From the IMG/VR virus record IMGVR_UViG_3300027779_000099, positions 1 through 30,696 of that record: DNA of 30,696 nucleotides, one strand, 5' to 3'. Shown in pieces: positions 23,228-30,550 of the stretch. The position numbers and the translations under genes were made by a program. The notes beneath the pieces are model-generated. The model was not told the origin of the DNA and did not search any database. It saw only the letters and a program-made list of their open reading frames with translations. Numbering within the stretch: position 1 is the stretch's first letter; each line of letters begins with the position of its first letter. The stretch is from a virus.

Positions 23228-24826
23228 ATGGAAATTAACAACCTATTAGAAAGCGCAAACTCCTTCAAAAGCTTACAAGCTGATGCAGGTCGTTTAGCTG
23301 ACAAATGGCAAAAATCAGGTCTTCTTGAAGGTCTTGAGAAAAAAGATACCCAAAACATGGCTATGATCCTAGAGAACCAAGCTAAGCAAATTGTTGCTGA
23401 AGCAAATTCAACAGGAGCTACTGGAAGAGGTGTTGGCTTTACAGCCGGCGCTGGAGAACAGTGGGCAGGAGTAGCTTTACCGTTAGTAAGAAAAGTATTT
23501 TCTCAGATCGTAGCAAAAGACTTTGTATCGGTTCAACCAATGAACCTACCTTCAGGTCTAGTATTTTATCTAGACTTTAAGTACGGAACTACAAAAGGTC
23601 AAAGAACAGACGGAGACAATCTTTACGGAAACGTAACAGAAGGTTCTACGAAGATGACTATTGACACTGAAGCTTCTGGAGGTCTTTACGGCGCCGGAAA
23701 ATTTGGATACTCTATCAACGAGCACAGTTTAACTGTTGCTTCACAAGATACTGGATCCGCTGCCACATCTGCATCTATTGCATACAACGACGAACTTATA
23801 CCATCTACATTCAACACTTATGTTGTTGCAATGTCAGCTGTAGATTTCGACGCTGAAGCAGTTAGATCATTTAAACTCTATTCTGCATCAACTGATGTTA
23901 CTTCTAACCCAGAATTAACTACAGTAAGCGGAACAGATGTAACTTTCGTAATTACTGGATCACATGCAATACCTGTTACAGGAGCATTTGCTGGATCTGT
24001 AAAATACTCTCAAGCACCTGGAGACAGTTCAAGAGGCGACTTTGAAGCTTCTGGATCTGCTGCAGTAGATAGCTCAATCACAATACCTGAAATAGACGTT
24101 CAGTTAAAAAGTGAAGCAGTTGTTGCTAAGACAAGAAAGTTAAAAGCACAATGGACACCTGAATTCGCACAGGATCTTAATGCTTATCACTCAATCGATG
24201 CTGAAGCAGAATTAACTTCATTATTGTCTGAGTACATCTCAATGGAAATCGATTTAGAGATCCTTGATATGTTAATTGTTAATGCTAGAACTACTGAAAA
24301 GTGGTCAGCAGAAAACAATAAAGTATGGAACGGTACAGCATTTACTACTTCTACTTCTGATTTTTATAATACTCAAGGACAATGGTTCCAAACATTAGGA
24401 ACTAAAATCCAAAAAGTATCTAATAAGATTCATCAGAAGACTCTTAGAGGCGGTGCTAACTTTATCGTTTGTTCTCCAACTGTTGCAACTATTCTAGAAT
24501 CAATTCCAGGATATGCTGCTAACACAAGTGGTGATCAAGACCAATTTGCAATGGGCGTACAAAAAGTTGGTGCATTAAATAACAGATTCCAAGTTTACAA
24601 GAATCCTTACATGACAGAACAAATCTTATTGTTAGGATACAGAGGAAGTCAATTCCTTGAAACTGGTGCTGTTTATGCTCCATATGTACCTTTATTAATG
24701 ACTCCACTAGTATATGATCCTGAGACCTTCACTCCAAGAAAAGGCCTTATGACAAGATATGCTAAGAAGATCATTAGACCAGAATTCTACGGAAAAATCT
24801 TTATCTCTGATTTAAATCAAATCTAA
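23228..24826 (+). CDS. Major capsid protein (gp23-like)
   Basis: The 532-aa protein (T4 gp23 is 521) builds the head shell. Recognisable T4 gp23 elements are VQPMNLPSGLVFYLDF (about 102-117), the KTRKLKAQWTPEFAQDLNA region followed by HSIDAEAELTSLLSEYIS, and the C-terminal DPETFTPRKGLMTRYAKK. The likely gp21 cut is I-V-A-E58 before Ala59, close to the T4 gp23 cut after residue 65. The N terminus MEINNLLESA itself resembles the short tag. Residues 170-290, rich in Ser, Ala and Thr, probably correspond to the insertion domain. A strong intrinsic terminator follows the gene. Confidence 0.95.
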   Translation: MEINNLLESANSFKSLQADAGRLADKWQKSGLLEGLEKKDTQNMAMILENQAKQIVAEANSTGATGRGVGFTAGAGEQWAGVALPLVRKVFSQIVAKDFVSVQPMNLPSGLVFYLDFKYGTTKGQRTDGDNLYGNVTEGSTKMTIDTEASGGLYGAGKFGYSINEHSLTVASQDTGSAATSASIAYNDELIPSTFNTYVVAMSAVDFDAEAVRSFKLYSASTDVTSNPELTTVSGTDVTFVITGSHAIPVTGAFAGSVKYSQAPGDSSRGDFEASGSAAVDSSITIPEIDVQLKSEAVVAKTRKLKAQWTPEFAQDLNAYHSIDAEAELTSLLSEYISMEIDLEILDMLIVNARTTEKWSAENNKVWNGTAFTTSTSDFYNTQGQWFQTLGTKIQKVSNKIHQKTLRGGANFIVCSPTVATILESIPGYAANTSGDQDQFAMGVQKVGALNNRFQVYKNPYMTEQILLLGYRGSQFLETGAVYAPYVPLLMTPLVYDPETFTPRKGLMTRYAKKIIRPEFYGKIFISDLNQI

Positions 24827-24854
24827 GATAATTTCTACATAGAATTAAATTAAG

Positions 24855-24881
24855 AGAGGGCCTTGTGCCCTCTTTTTTTTT
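24855..24881 (+). terminator. Intrinsic terminator after the major capsid gene
   Basis: AGAGGGC (24855-24861), loop CTTGT and GCCCTCT (24867-24873) form a perfect 7-bp GC-rich stem followed by an unbroken T-run to 24881. It is the only convincing rho-independent terminator in the window and insulates the capsid gene from the neck genes. Confidence 0.9.
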
Positions 24882-24884
24882 GAC

Positions 24885-24892
24885 TATTTATA
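24885..24892 (+). promoter_or_regulatory. CTATTTATA, candidate late promoter of the neck operon
   Basis: TATTTATA preceded by C, three bases after the terminator T-run and 15 nt before the ATG at 24908. A terminator followed at once by this element is the best positional support for promoter function. Confidence 0.55.
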
Positions 24893-24907
24893 AACAAACG
24901 CATACAA

Positions 24908-26050
24908 ATGGCAGATATATCAATATGGGATGGTTCTTCAACCTTCGCCACCGGATCTACACCTTTTGGCTTCTATGATACTGACAGTTCTTTTCAAACA
25001 GACGCTGATAAGGTTGCAAATTTTTGTACTACAAGGTTAGGGTATCCCTTAATGGATGTAGAACTAACCTCTGCATCTATATATGCTTGCTTTGAAGAAG
25101 CAGTTACCACTTATGGTACAGAAGTATTCAATTACAAAATTAGAGAGAATTACATTAATTTAGAAGGATCATCAACAGGTAGTTCAGTAAACAATCAGTT
25201 AATAGATCCATCACTTAACCGTATTATACAGATATCTAATCACTACGGTACTGAAGCCGAAGTAGGAGGTAATGTTAGAAAGTACTCTGGATCAATAGAA
25301 ATATCAGCAAGTAAGCAAGAATATGACATGGACCTTTGGGCCACAGATGCAGGTATAACAGGAGGTATTGAGATACGTAAAGTATTTTATGAAGCACCAC
25401 CAGCTATTATGAGGTATTTTGATCCTTATGTAGGAACAGGAACAGGTATACAGTCTATGATGGACGCATTTGGATTCGGAAGTATGTCACCAGGTATTAA
25501 TTTTATGATGATGCCTGTATCTTACGATATGGCACTACTACAAGGAATTGAATTTAATGACCAGATTAGAAAATCTCACTATTCATTCGAATTAGTAAAA
25601 AATAGATTAAAAGTATTCCCAGCACCTACCGCATCAGGAAGTCTTCAATTCGAATACTTCCAAAAATCTGATAAAACATCAATTAATAGTGATAGTAGTA
25701 CGTCATTAATTACCAACGTAGGAGAAGTCCCTTACGAAAATATAACATACTCCCACCTTAACGCAGTAGGTAGACAGTGGATATTTAGGTATACACTGGC
25801 TTTAACAAAAGAAATATTAGCCTATATAAGAGGTAAATACTCAACAATCCCTATACCGGGAGCAGAAGCAACATTGAATCAAGCAGACCTATTATCAGAT
25901 GCTAGATCAGAAAAGACCTCACTGTTAACAGAACTTACAGAAATGTTAGAACAGACTTCAAGAGGAGCACAATTAACAGCAAAGGCACAGGAAGCAGAAG
26001 ATGTACAGAATACATTAAAAAGTGTGCCTATGAAAATATTTGTAGGATAA
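24908..26050 (+). CDS. Neck protein (gp13-like head completion protein)
   Basis: The 380-aa protein follows the capsid gene and precedes a gp14-like gene, as in T4. Its N-terminal region (KVANFCTTRLGYPLMDVEL, then ACFEEAVTTYG) and the central YFQKSD and YENITYSHLNAVGRQWI match my memory of gp13 homologues in marine T4-like phages. T4 gp13 is 309 aa. It would join the portal ring and help close the filled head and attach the tail. It starts a run of five genes with overlapping stop-start codons or gaps of at most 3 nt. Confidence 0.8.
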   Translation: MADISIWDGSSTFATGSTPFGFYDTDSSFQTDADKVANFCTTRLGYPLMDVELTSASIYACFEEAVTTYGTEVFNYKIRENYINLEGSSTGSSVNNQLIDPSLNRIIQISNHYGTEAEVGGNVRKYSGSIEISASKQEYDMDLWATDAGITGGIEIRKVFYEAPPAIMRYFDPYVGTGTGIQSMMDAFGFGSMSPGINFMMMPVSYDMALLQGIEFNDQIRKSHYSFELVKNRLKVFPAPTASGSLQFEYFQKSDKTSINSDSSTSLITNVGEVPYENITYSHLNAVGRQWIFRYTLALTKEILAYIRGKYSTIPIPGAEATLNQADLLSDARSEKTSLLTELTEMLEQTSRGAQLTAKAQEAEDVQNTLKSVPMKIFVG

Positions 26051-26352
26051 TGATAAAACTAAGTCAAATTATAACTGAGGTAGAGTTTAAAACATACGAA
26101 GCCATGGTGAAAGTTATCTACGGAGAAGTAGAAGCTAATAAATTAGGTGATGTACTTAGAGCTCTACCAGGAGTTTTAACAGTTACCAATGCTGGAGGCA
26201 ATGCAGAAGCAAGTAGCTCTACATTTAAAGTAAAGATTATTTCACAAAAAGAACCTCAAACAGCATTTGACGCCTTTAAGACCAATGCAACTACTAAGTA
26301 CAGTTTTATTAATACTGTAGAAATAGGAATAGAAACAATAGAAGAGAAGTAA
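26050..26352 (+). CDS. Small tagged protein between neck genes, function unknown
   Basis: The 100-aa product starts MIKLSQIITE, a typical tag with I-T-E ending at residue 10. The remaining 90 residues look like a compact alpha/beta domain (ANKLGDVLRALPGVLTVTN, a strand FKVKIIS, helix TAFDAFKTNA, strand VEIGIETI), similar in order to a ferredoxin-like fold. It is inserted between gp13-like and gp14-like genes, with TAATG overlaps on both sides. T4 has no gene there. It could be a neck or decoration protein, or an internal protein; no motif decides. Confidence 0.55.
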   Translation: MIKLSQIITEVEFKTYEAMVKVIYGEVEANKLGDVLRALPGVLTVTNAGGNAEASSSTFKVKIISQKEPQTAFDAFKTNATTKYSFINTVEIGIETIEEK

Positions 26353-26840
26353 TGTTATTTGGATCAACTAGAGATTTTAATTTATTAACAAAAGTTAATA
26401 GAGAACTACTTGCCGACATTGTCGAGCAAGAGATACTTTACTATAAGATGTCATTGGCAGATGTCAGTACAAATATTTACGGTGAAGCATTAGAAAAATC
26501 ATGGCTCACAGCAGTCAAAATGAATTGCTTGATAACAAGAGGAGACCAGGTAGTGACAGTAGATGATCTAGGACCAGATGTGAATAGAGAAAGTTCTTTT
26601 GCATTTCTCCGTAAGGATTTAGAGTCGCTCAACGTAGTACCCGAGGTAGGTGATATAGTCTTATGGCATGAAGATTACTATGAGGTAGACACGGTAAAAG
26701 AGAACCAACTGTTTTTAGGGAGAGATGAAACATACAACTTAGGGGAGTACGGAGGCCAACATGGAGAATCTGTTTCTATTATAGTTGATTGTCACTTAAC
26801 TAGAGCAGATAAAGTAGGATTAACTGAAAACTTACAATAA
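26352..26840 (+). CDS. Neck protein (gp14-like)
   Basis: A 162-aa protein in the gp14 position. LLADIVEQEILYYKMSL near residue 18 parallels the T4 gp14 segment that begins with QILADVLVAESI, and VGDIVLWHEDYYEVDTV around residue 98 parallels its GDLIYFP strand. T4 gp14 is 256 aa, so this is a shorter version lacking the C-terminal part. It would form the neck with gp13 and connect head to tail. Junctions with both neighbours are TAATG. Confidence 0.75.
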   Translation: MLFGSTRDFNLLTKVNRELLADIVEQEILYYKMSLADVSTNIYGEALEKSWLTAVKMNCLITRGDQVVTVDDLGPDVNRESSFAFLRKDLESLNVVPEVGDIVLWHEDYYEVDTVKENQLFLGRDETYNLGEYGGQHGESVSIIVDCHLTRADKVGLTENLQ

Positions 26841-28063
26841 TGGCTGAAAGAAGTAAACAACTTAGTAAGACACCTGCACAACAATTCGAAGCAACTGTTG
26901 AACCATTAGTACGTGATAGACTAGCTAATGAAGATCTAACTAAAAGAATTAACCAAAAAACAGTATCAGGTGATTCACACTCAGATTTTTCAATAGGTAT
27001 TAAAGATATAGATGAATCAATTCACTTCTATTTTAATAATGTAATTAAGCCTAATGTAATACAGAACGGAAAAAGAAAGAACGTTCCTATTATATACGGT
27101 AACCAAGAAAGATGGGCAGCAGTCCAAAAAGACGGCTTTTATAGAGATAAAAACGGTAAAGTACAAGCACCTTTAATAATGTATAAGAGAAAGAGTCTAG
27201 AGAAGAACAGAGCTCTTGGTACTAAAATAGATGCAGTAGCTCCTCAGAACTTAATAATTTTCGAAAAGAAATACTCAAGGAAAAACTTCTACGATAGACT
27301 AAGTACACTAACAAATAGAAAAGAAGAAAAGGAATTTCAAGGAGTAGTAATGCCCGACTATGTTACATTAACATATGAATGTATGATATTTACTGATTAC
27401 ATAGAACAAAACAATAAGATAATAGAAGCAGTTAATTATGCTTCGGATAGTTACTGGGGAGACCCTAATAAATTTAAGTTTAGGTCAAGTATTGACTCAT
27501 ATGATACTCAAACAGATGTAGCACAAGGAACCGATCGAGTCACCAAAACTACTTTTACTATTAAATTAAATGGATACATAATACCTGACTCAATTAATGC
27601 ACAGTTAGCAGGAAATAGAAAATTTTACTCTAAATCCTCCATTATTTTTGGAATGGAAACAACATCAAACACAGCAGCAACAACTGCAACCCAGACTAAT
27701 ACAAAAAAAGCATCAACTAAGTTTCATGATAAACCTGGGATAAGAATTAAACTAGACTCAGAATCAGTAAGTATGACAACAGCACAAATAAACTACGTTT
27801 CCTTAAACACTACAGCAGTAGCTAGTAGTATAAGTGGAACCACCACAGCAGTATTTAATGGAAAAACATTAGCAACTCCTCCATCAGGTTTTACACTTGG
27901 TCAAGAAGGATTTGCAGCATATATAAACAACACATATATACCTAATTCACAGAGAACAGTGTCACAAGTAAGTTCAAATATCAATGTAGTATTCACTACA
28001 GACGATATAGGATACCTTTTAAACAGTACTGACGAAGTTATACTAACAGGTAAATTTAGTTAA
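26840..28063 (+). CDS. Tail terminator/sheath stabiliser (gp15-like) with a C-terminal added domain
   Basis: Residues 1 to about 275 resemble T4 gp15. VPIIYGNQERW, the strand NLIIFEKKYS, LTYECMIFTDYIEQNNKI and a closing TFTIKLNGYIIPDS all occur in gp15 order, where the protein caps the tail and binds the neck. T4 gp15 is 272 aa. Here a Thr/Ala/Asn linker (about 278-295) leads to an extra 107-residue beta-rich domain (301-407). That domain is repeated, without gaps and at about 74 % identity by manual count, as most of the next protein. The added domain contains SGFTLGQEGF, then YIPNSQRTVSQVSSN. Confidence 0.75.
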   Translation: MAERSKQLSKTPAQQFEATVEPLVRDRLANEDLTKRINQKTVSGDSHSDFSIGIKDIDESIHFYFNNVIKPNVIQNGKRKNVPIIYGNQERWAAVQKDGFYRDKNGKVQAPLIMYKRKSLEKNRALGTKIDAVAPQNLIIFEKKYSRKNFYDRLSTLTNRKEEKEFQGVVMPDYVTLTYECMIFTDYIEQNNKIIEAVNYASDSYWGDPNKFKFRSSIDSYDTQTDVAQGTDRVTKTTFTIKLNGYIIPDSINAQLAGNRKFYSKSSIIFGMETTSNTAATTATQTNTKKASTKFHDKPGIRIKLDSESVSMTTAQINYVSLNTTAVASSISGTTTAVFNGKTLATPPSGFTLGQEGFAAYINNTYIPNSQRTVSQVSSNINVVFTTDDIGYLLNSTDEVILTGKFS

Positions 28064-28534
28064 ATTATGGCATTAGTAAATAAGAGAAGTTTCCTCTCGA
28101 ATAGTACTTTCGATGTGAAACCAACGACAGAAAGAGGATCAGCTGCCACAAAGGCACTAAGTCCAAATAAAATAAAAAGAACGACAGCATCATTTTTTGA
28201 TGGACCTGTCACCAGAACTAAATTAGATTCAGAATCAGTAAGTATGACAACAGAACAAATAACATATCTAAGCTTAAACACTACTTCTACAGCAAATAGT
28301 ATAAGCGATTCTAACACTGCTGTATTTAATGGAAAAACAATAGCAACCCCCCCTACAGGATTTACACTCGGACAAGAGGCATTCTCACTATTTATAAATA
28401 ACACATATATACCCAACTCTCAGAGAACAGTATCACAGGTTAGTAGTAATATAAGTGTATCTGTTGTGACGAATGATTTGGGATATTTATTAAATAATGA
28501 CGACGAGGTAGTACTAGTAGGAAAATATAGTTAA
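27740..28534 (+). repeat. Tandem duplication of a 324-nt coding unit
   Basis: Copy 1 is 27740-28063 (end of the gp15-like gene, including stop) and copy 2 is 28211-28534 (end of the next gene, including stop). Both are exactly 324 nt, align without gaps, and are about 79 of 107 residues identical by my count. Some stretches are nearly identical in DNA, such as CAGAATCAGTAAGTATGACA. Confidence 0.9.
28067..28534 (+). CDS. Stand-alone copy of the gp15-extension domain
   Basis: The 155-aa product has a basic, Ser/Thr-rich N terminus of 48 residues (MALVNKRSFLSNSTFDVK), then the 107-residue domain repeated from the upstream gene. The domain has no catalytic residues that I can identify. Strands with YIPNSQRTVS and short Gly turns suggest a beta-sandwich. 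The two domains probably arose by duplication and are likely exposed on the virion at the neck or tail, possibly as decoration or adhesion modules. The gene starts 3 nt after the gp15-like stop. Its N terminus differs from that of the gp15-like protein, so only the domain was duplicated. Confidence 0.7.
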   Translation: MALVNKRSFLSNSTFDVKPTTERGSAATKALSPNKIKRTTASFFDGPVTRTKLDSESVSMTTEQITYLSLNTTSTANSISDSNTAVFNGKTIATPPTGFTLGQEAFSLFINNTYIPNSQRTVSQVSSNISVSVVTNDLGYLLNNDDEVVLVGKYS

Positions 28535-28539
28535 AAATT

Positions 28540-29484
28540 ATGGCATTAATAGAATGGAACCAACTCTCCGCAGACCTTCTGACATATGGTCAATTAACAG
28601 GGTCTTTAAATATAAGTGGATCTTTAGTAGCTGATGGTGATTTACTCCCGGCAGTTGCAGAACTACATGACATTGGTAGTGCTGCTAAGCCTTGGAAAGA
28701 TTTATACTTAACTACCGGATCCTTAAAATTTGTTGATAACGGAGTAGTTCAAGCTACTATATCAGCTGTAGAAGAAGGTATACAAATTGGTAATATAAAA
28801 ATTACAACTAGTTCTATTGATATTGTAAATAATGCTGGTGATATTATCTCTACTGTTGCAGAAGCATCATCATCTGCAGGTGATGTTACAGGTACTGAGG
28901 TATCTCCTAACATTTTTGCAGCAACAGGCTCTTTCGTATCTACTACTAACAACACTCAGATTACCGGTTCGTTAGGTGTAAGCGGTGATATAACAAGTAC
29001 TGGTATAACAGCAGGTAATATACAAACAGGAATCACCGGAGACAATGAAATTGACACGGTATCAGGAAACCTTACCATTGACTCAGCTGGAGGAACTATT
29101 ACGATGGATGACAATGTAGTCATTACAGGTAACTTAACAACACAAGGAGACCAAACAGTTATAAGTACCACTAATTTAACAGTAGAAGACAAGTTCTTAG
29201 TATTTGCCTCAGGATCAACATCAGCTACAGACGGTGGAATAGTGATTAGTAAGCAATCGGATGGAGCAGGATTTGGGTTAGGGTACGATACAGCAACCAC
29301 AAGATGGGGTGTAGACAATGATTTAGCTATAAATGCAACAGATATCGTTCCTGATGCTTATCTAGGTACATTAACCTATTCAACAGCAATCCCAACAGGC
29401 AATCCTACTTACGGAGGATCAGCAGCCGGTTACGGTCATATGCATGTTAAATCAGATACAGGGGATATATACATATTCGCATAA
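28540..29484 (+). CDS. Tail-fibre or baseplate-associated structural protein
   Basis: The 314-aa, Ser/Thr/Gly-rich protein is built of short beta repeats. The hallmark ELHDIGSAAKPWKDLYL at about 46-62 occurs in many marine phage fibre proteins, as do repeats such as GNLTIDSAGGTITMDDN. The C terminus (AAGYGHMHVKSDTGDIYIFA) looks like a closed fibre tip. It probably forms a trimeric fibre with beta-helix segments. It starts 5 nt after the previous gene and ends before a 117-nt gap. No lysis or enzyme domain is present. Confidence 0.75.
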   Translation: MALIEWNQLSADLLTYGQLTGSLNISGSLVADGDLLPAVAELHDIGSAAKPWKDLYLTTGSLKFVDNGVVQATISAVEEGIQIGNIKITTSSIDIVNNAGDIISTVAEASSSAGDVTGTEVSPNIFAATGSFVSTTNNTQITGSLGVSGDITSTGITAGNIQTGITGDNEIDTVSGNLTIDSAGGTITMDDNVVITGNLTTQGDQTVISTTNLTVEDKFLVFASGSTSATDGGIVISKQSDGAGFGLGYDTATTRWGVDNDLAINATDIVPDAYLGTLTYSTAIPTGNPTYGGSAAGYGHMHVKSDTGDIYIFA

Positions 29485-29515
29485 AAATTAAAGAACTTTC
29501 TTTCGTATTTATTGC

Positions 29516-29523
29516 TATTTATA
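29516..29523 (+). promoter_or_regulatory. CTATTTATA, candidate late promoter for the S74 protein
   Basis: TATTTATA preceded by C, 78 nt before the ATG at 29602. The leader contains the 10-bp palindrome CTCAATTGAG at 29570-29579. Confidence 0.4.
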
Positions 29524-29601
29524 AGAAAATATTATATATTAGATATATTATTGGCCTAACGGAAGTGGGCTCAATTGAGTAACCAACCATAATATTGTAG
29601 A

Positions 29602-30030
29602 ATGCCGAATTGGAAAAAAGTAATAACATCAGGTTCTGCCGCCCACCTAGCGAGTCTTAACGTAGCTGGTGAAATAACAGGTTCAAATGGACATTTATCC
29701 GGGTACCTAAGGGTAACAGGAGATGTTACAGCATATTACTCTTCAGACCGTAGATTAAAAGAAAACATAGTGCCTATTGAAAGCCCCTTAGAAAAGGTAT
29801 CTCAACTTGGAGGTTACTACTTTGACTGGATTCCAACAGAAGGTATACATATTAACGAAGGACATGATATAGGGGTAATAGCCCAAGAAGTAGAAGAAGT
29901 TCTACCAGAAATAGTTATTACAAGGCCTAACGGATATAAAGCAGTTCAATATGAAAAAATTGTAGCACTACTAATTGAAGCAAATAAAGAGCTAAAAGAA
30001 AGAGTTGAAAAATTAGAACAAAAACAATAG
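29602..30030 (+). CDS. Short fibre protein with S74 intramolecular chaperone
   Basis: The 142-aa protein has about 45 residues of beta-rich fibre sequence (KKVITSGSAAHLASLNVAG), then the S74 domain: SSDRRLKENIVPIE, GHDIGVIAQEVEEVLPE and YEKIVALLIEANKEL, with a C-terminal coiled coil. The Ser-Asp dyad needed for self-cleavage in characterised members is present. It is a close paralogue of the fragment at 3-290. A fibre part this short means it either trimerises a small tip protein or acts in trans. The gene has its own TATTTATA element. Confidence 0.85.
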   Translation: MPNWKKVITSGSAAHLASLNVAGEITGSNGHLSGYLRVTGDVTAYYSSDRRLKENIVPIESPLEKVSQLGGYYFDWIPTEGIHINEGHDIGVIAQEVEEVLPEIVITRPNGYKAVQYEKIVALLIEANKELKERVEKLEQKQ

Positions 30031-30033
30031 GTT

Positions 30034-30549
30034 ATGGGGTTACTACTAAATATAGACATCGATACACATAGAGGTCCAAGCACGGCACCGTATATGAGAA
30101 TTGATCAAATTACTGTTCAAAGAGAAGCTAATAGAATGATAGTTTCCACAGCACTCTATTCCTGTAGAGAAGATGTTAAACTAAAACAGAATGTACCTGG
30201 AGATGCTATCTTTTACACAAACAGATCTGATTCAGGCGAACAAGTTAATATTCCATTATCATATAAATTTAACCTATCAGAAAAAGTAAATAAGGTAGTC
30301 CCTGTATATGAAAAACAAATGATAATAGAAAAAGTACCCTTTGTAAGTTTTGATCCAGAAACAGGAGATGAAGTAACAGCATTCGAAGAAGTAAAGTCTG
30401 AAAAGATGGTTAAAGTAGATGAAAAAGAAGAATGGGTTGATGTAGATAATTTTGCAATGATTCAAAAAGATATTTTTTCTTTAGCATATAATAAGATACA
30501 AGAAGAGTTAGAATCTCTTTTTCCTGATAATGATATAATAGTAGACTAA
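30034..30549 (+). CDS. Unknown protein in fibre cluster
   Basis: A 171-aa acidic protein without a family that I recognise. The N-terminal part has beta strands (LLNIDIDTHRG, then MRIDQITVQREANRMIVST). The middle is a Glu/Lys/Val-rich segment with repeated strand-like units (EKVPFVSFDPETGDEV, then EKMVKVDEKEEWVDV). A helix with IQKDIFSLAYNKIQEELESL ends the chain. It lies 3 nt after the S74 gene and 1 nt before the next fibre gene, so it is a structural accessory or assembly protein by position only. Confidence 0.5.
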   Translation: MGLLLNIDIDTHRGPSTAPYMRIDQITVQREANRMIVSTALYSCREDVKLKQNVPGDAIFYTNRSDSGEQVNIPLSYKFNLSEKVNKVVPVYEKQMIIEKVPFVSFDPETGDEVTAFEEVKSEKMVKVDEKEEWVDVDNFAMIQKDIFSLAYNKIQEELESLFPDNDIIVD

Positions 30550-30550
30550 G

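Noticed and set aside
28060-29318. Several minus-strand open frames of 68-120 aa opposite the repeated domain and fibre genes
   Set aside because: Low-complexity Val/Ser/Ile/Pro shadows of Thr/Ser/Asn-rich + strand genes; no minus-strand promoter or start context.
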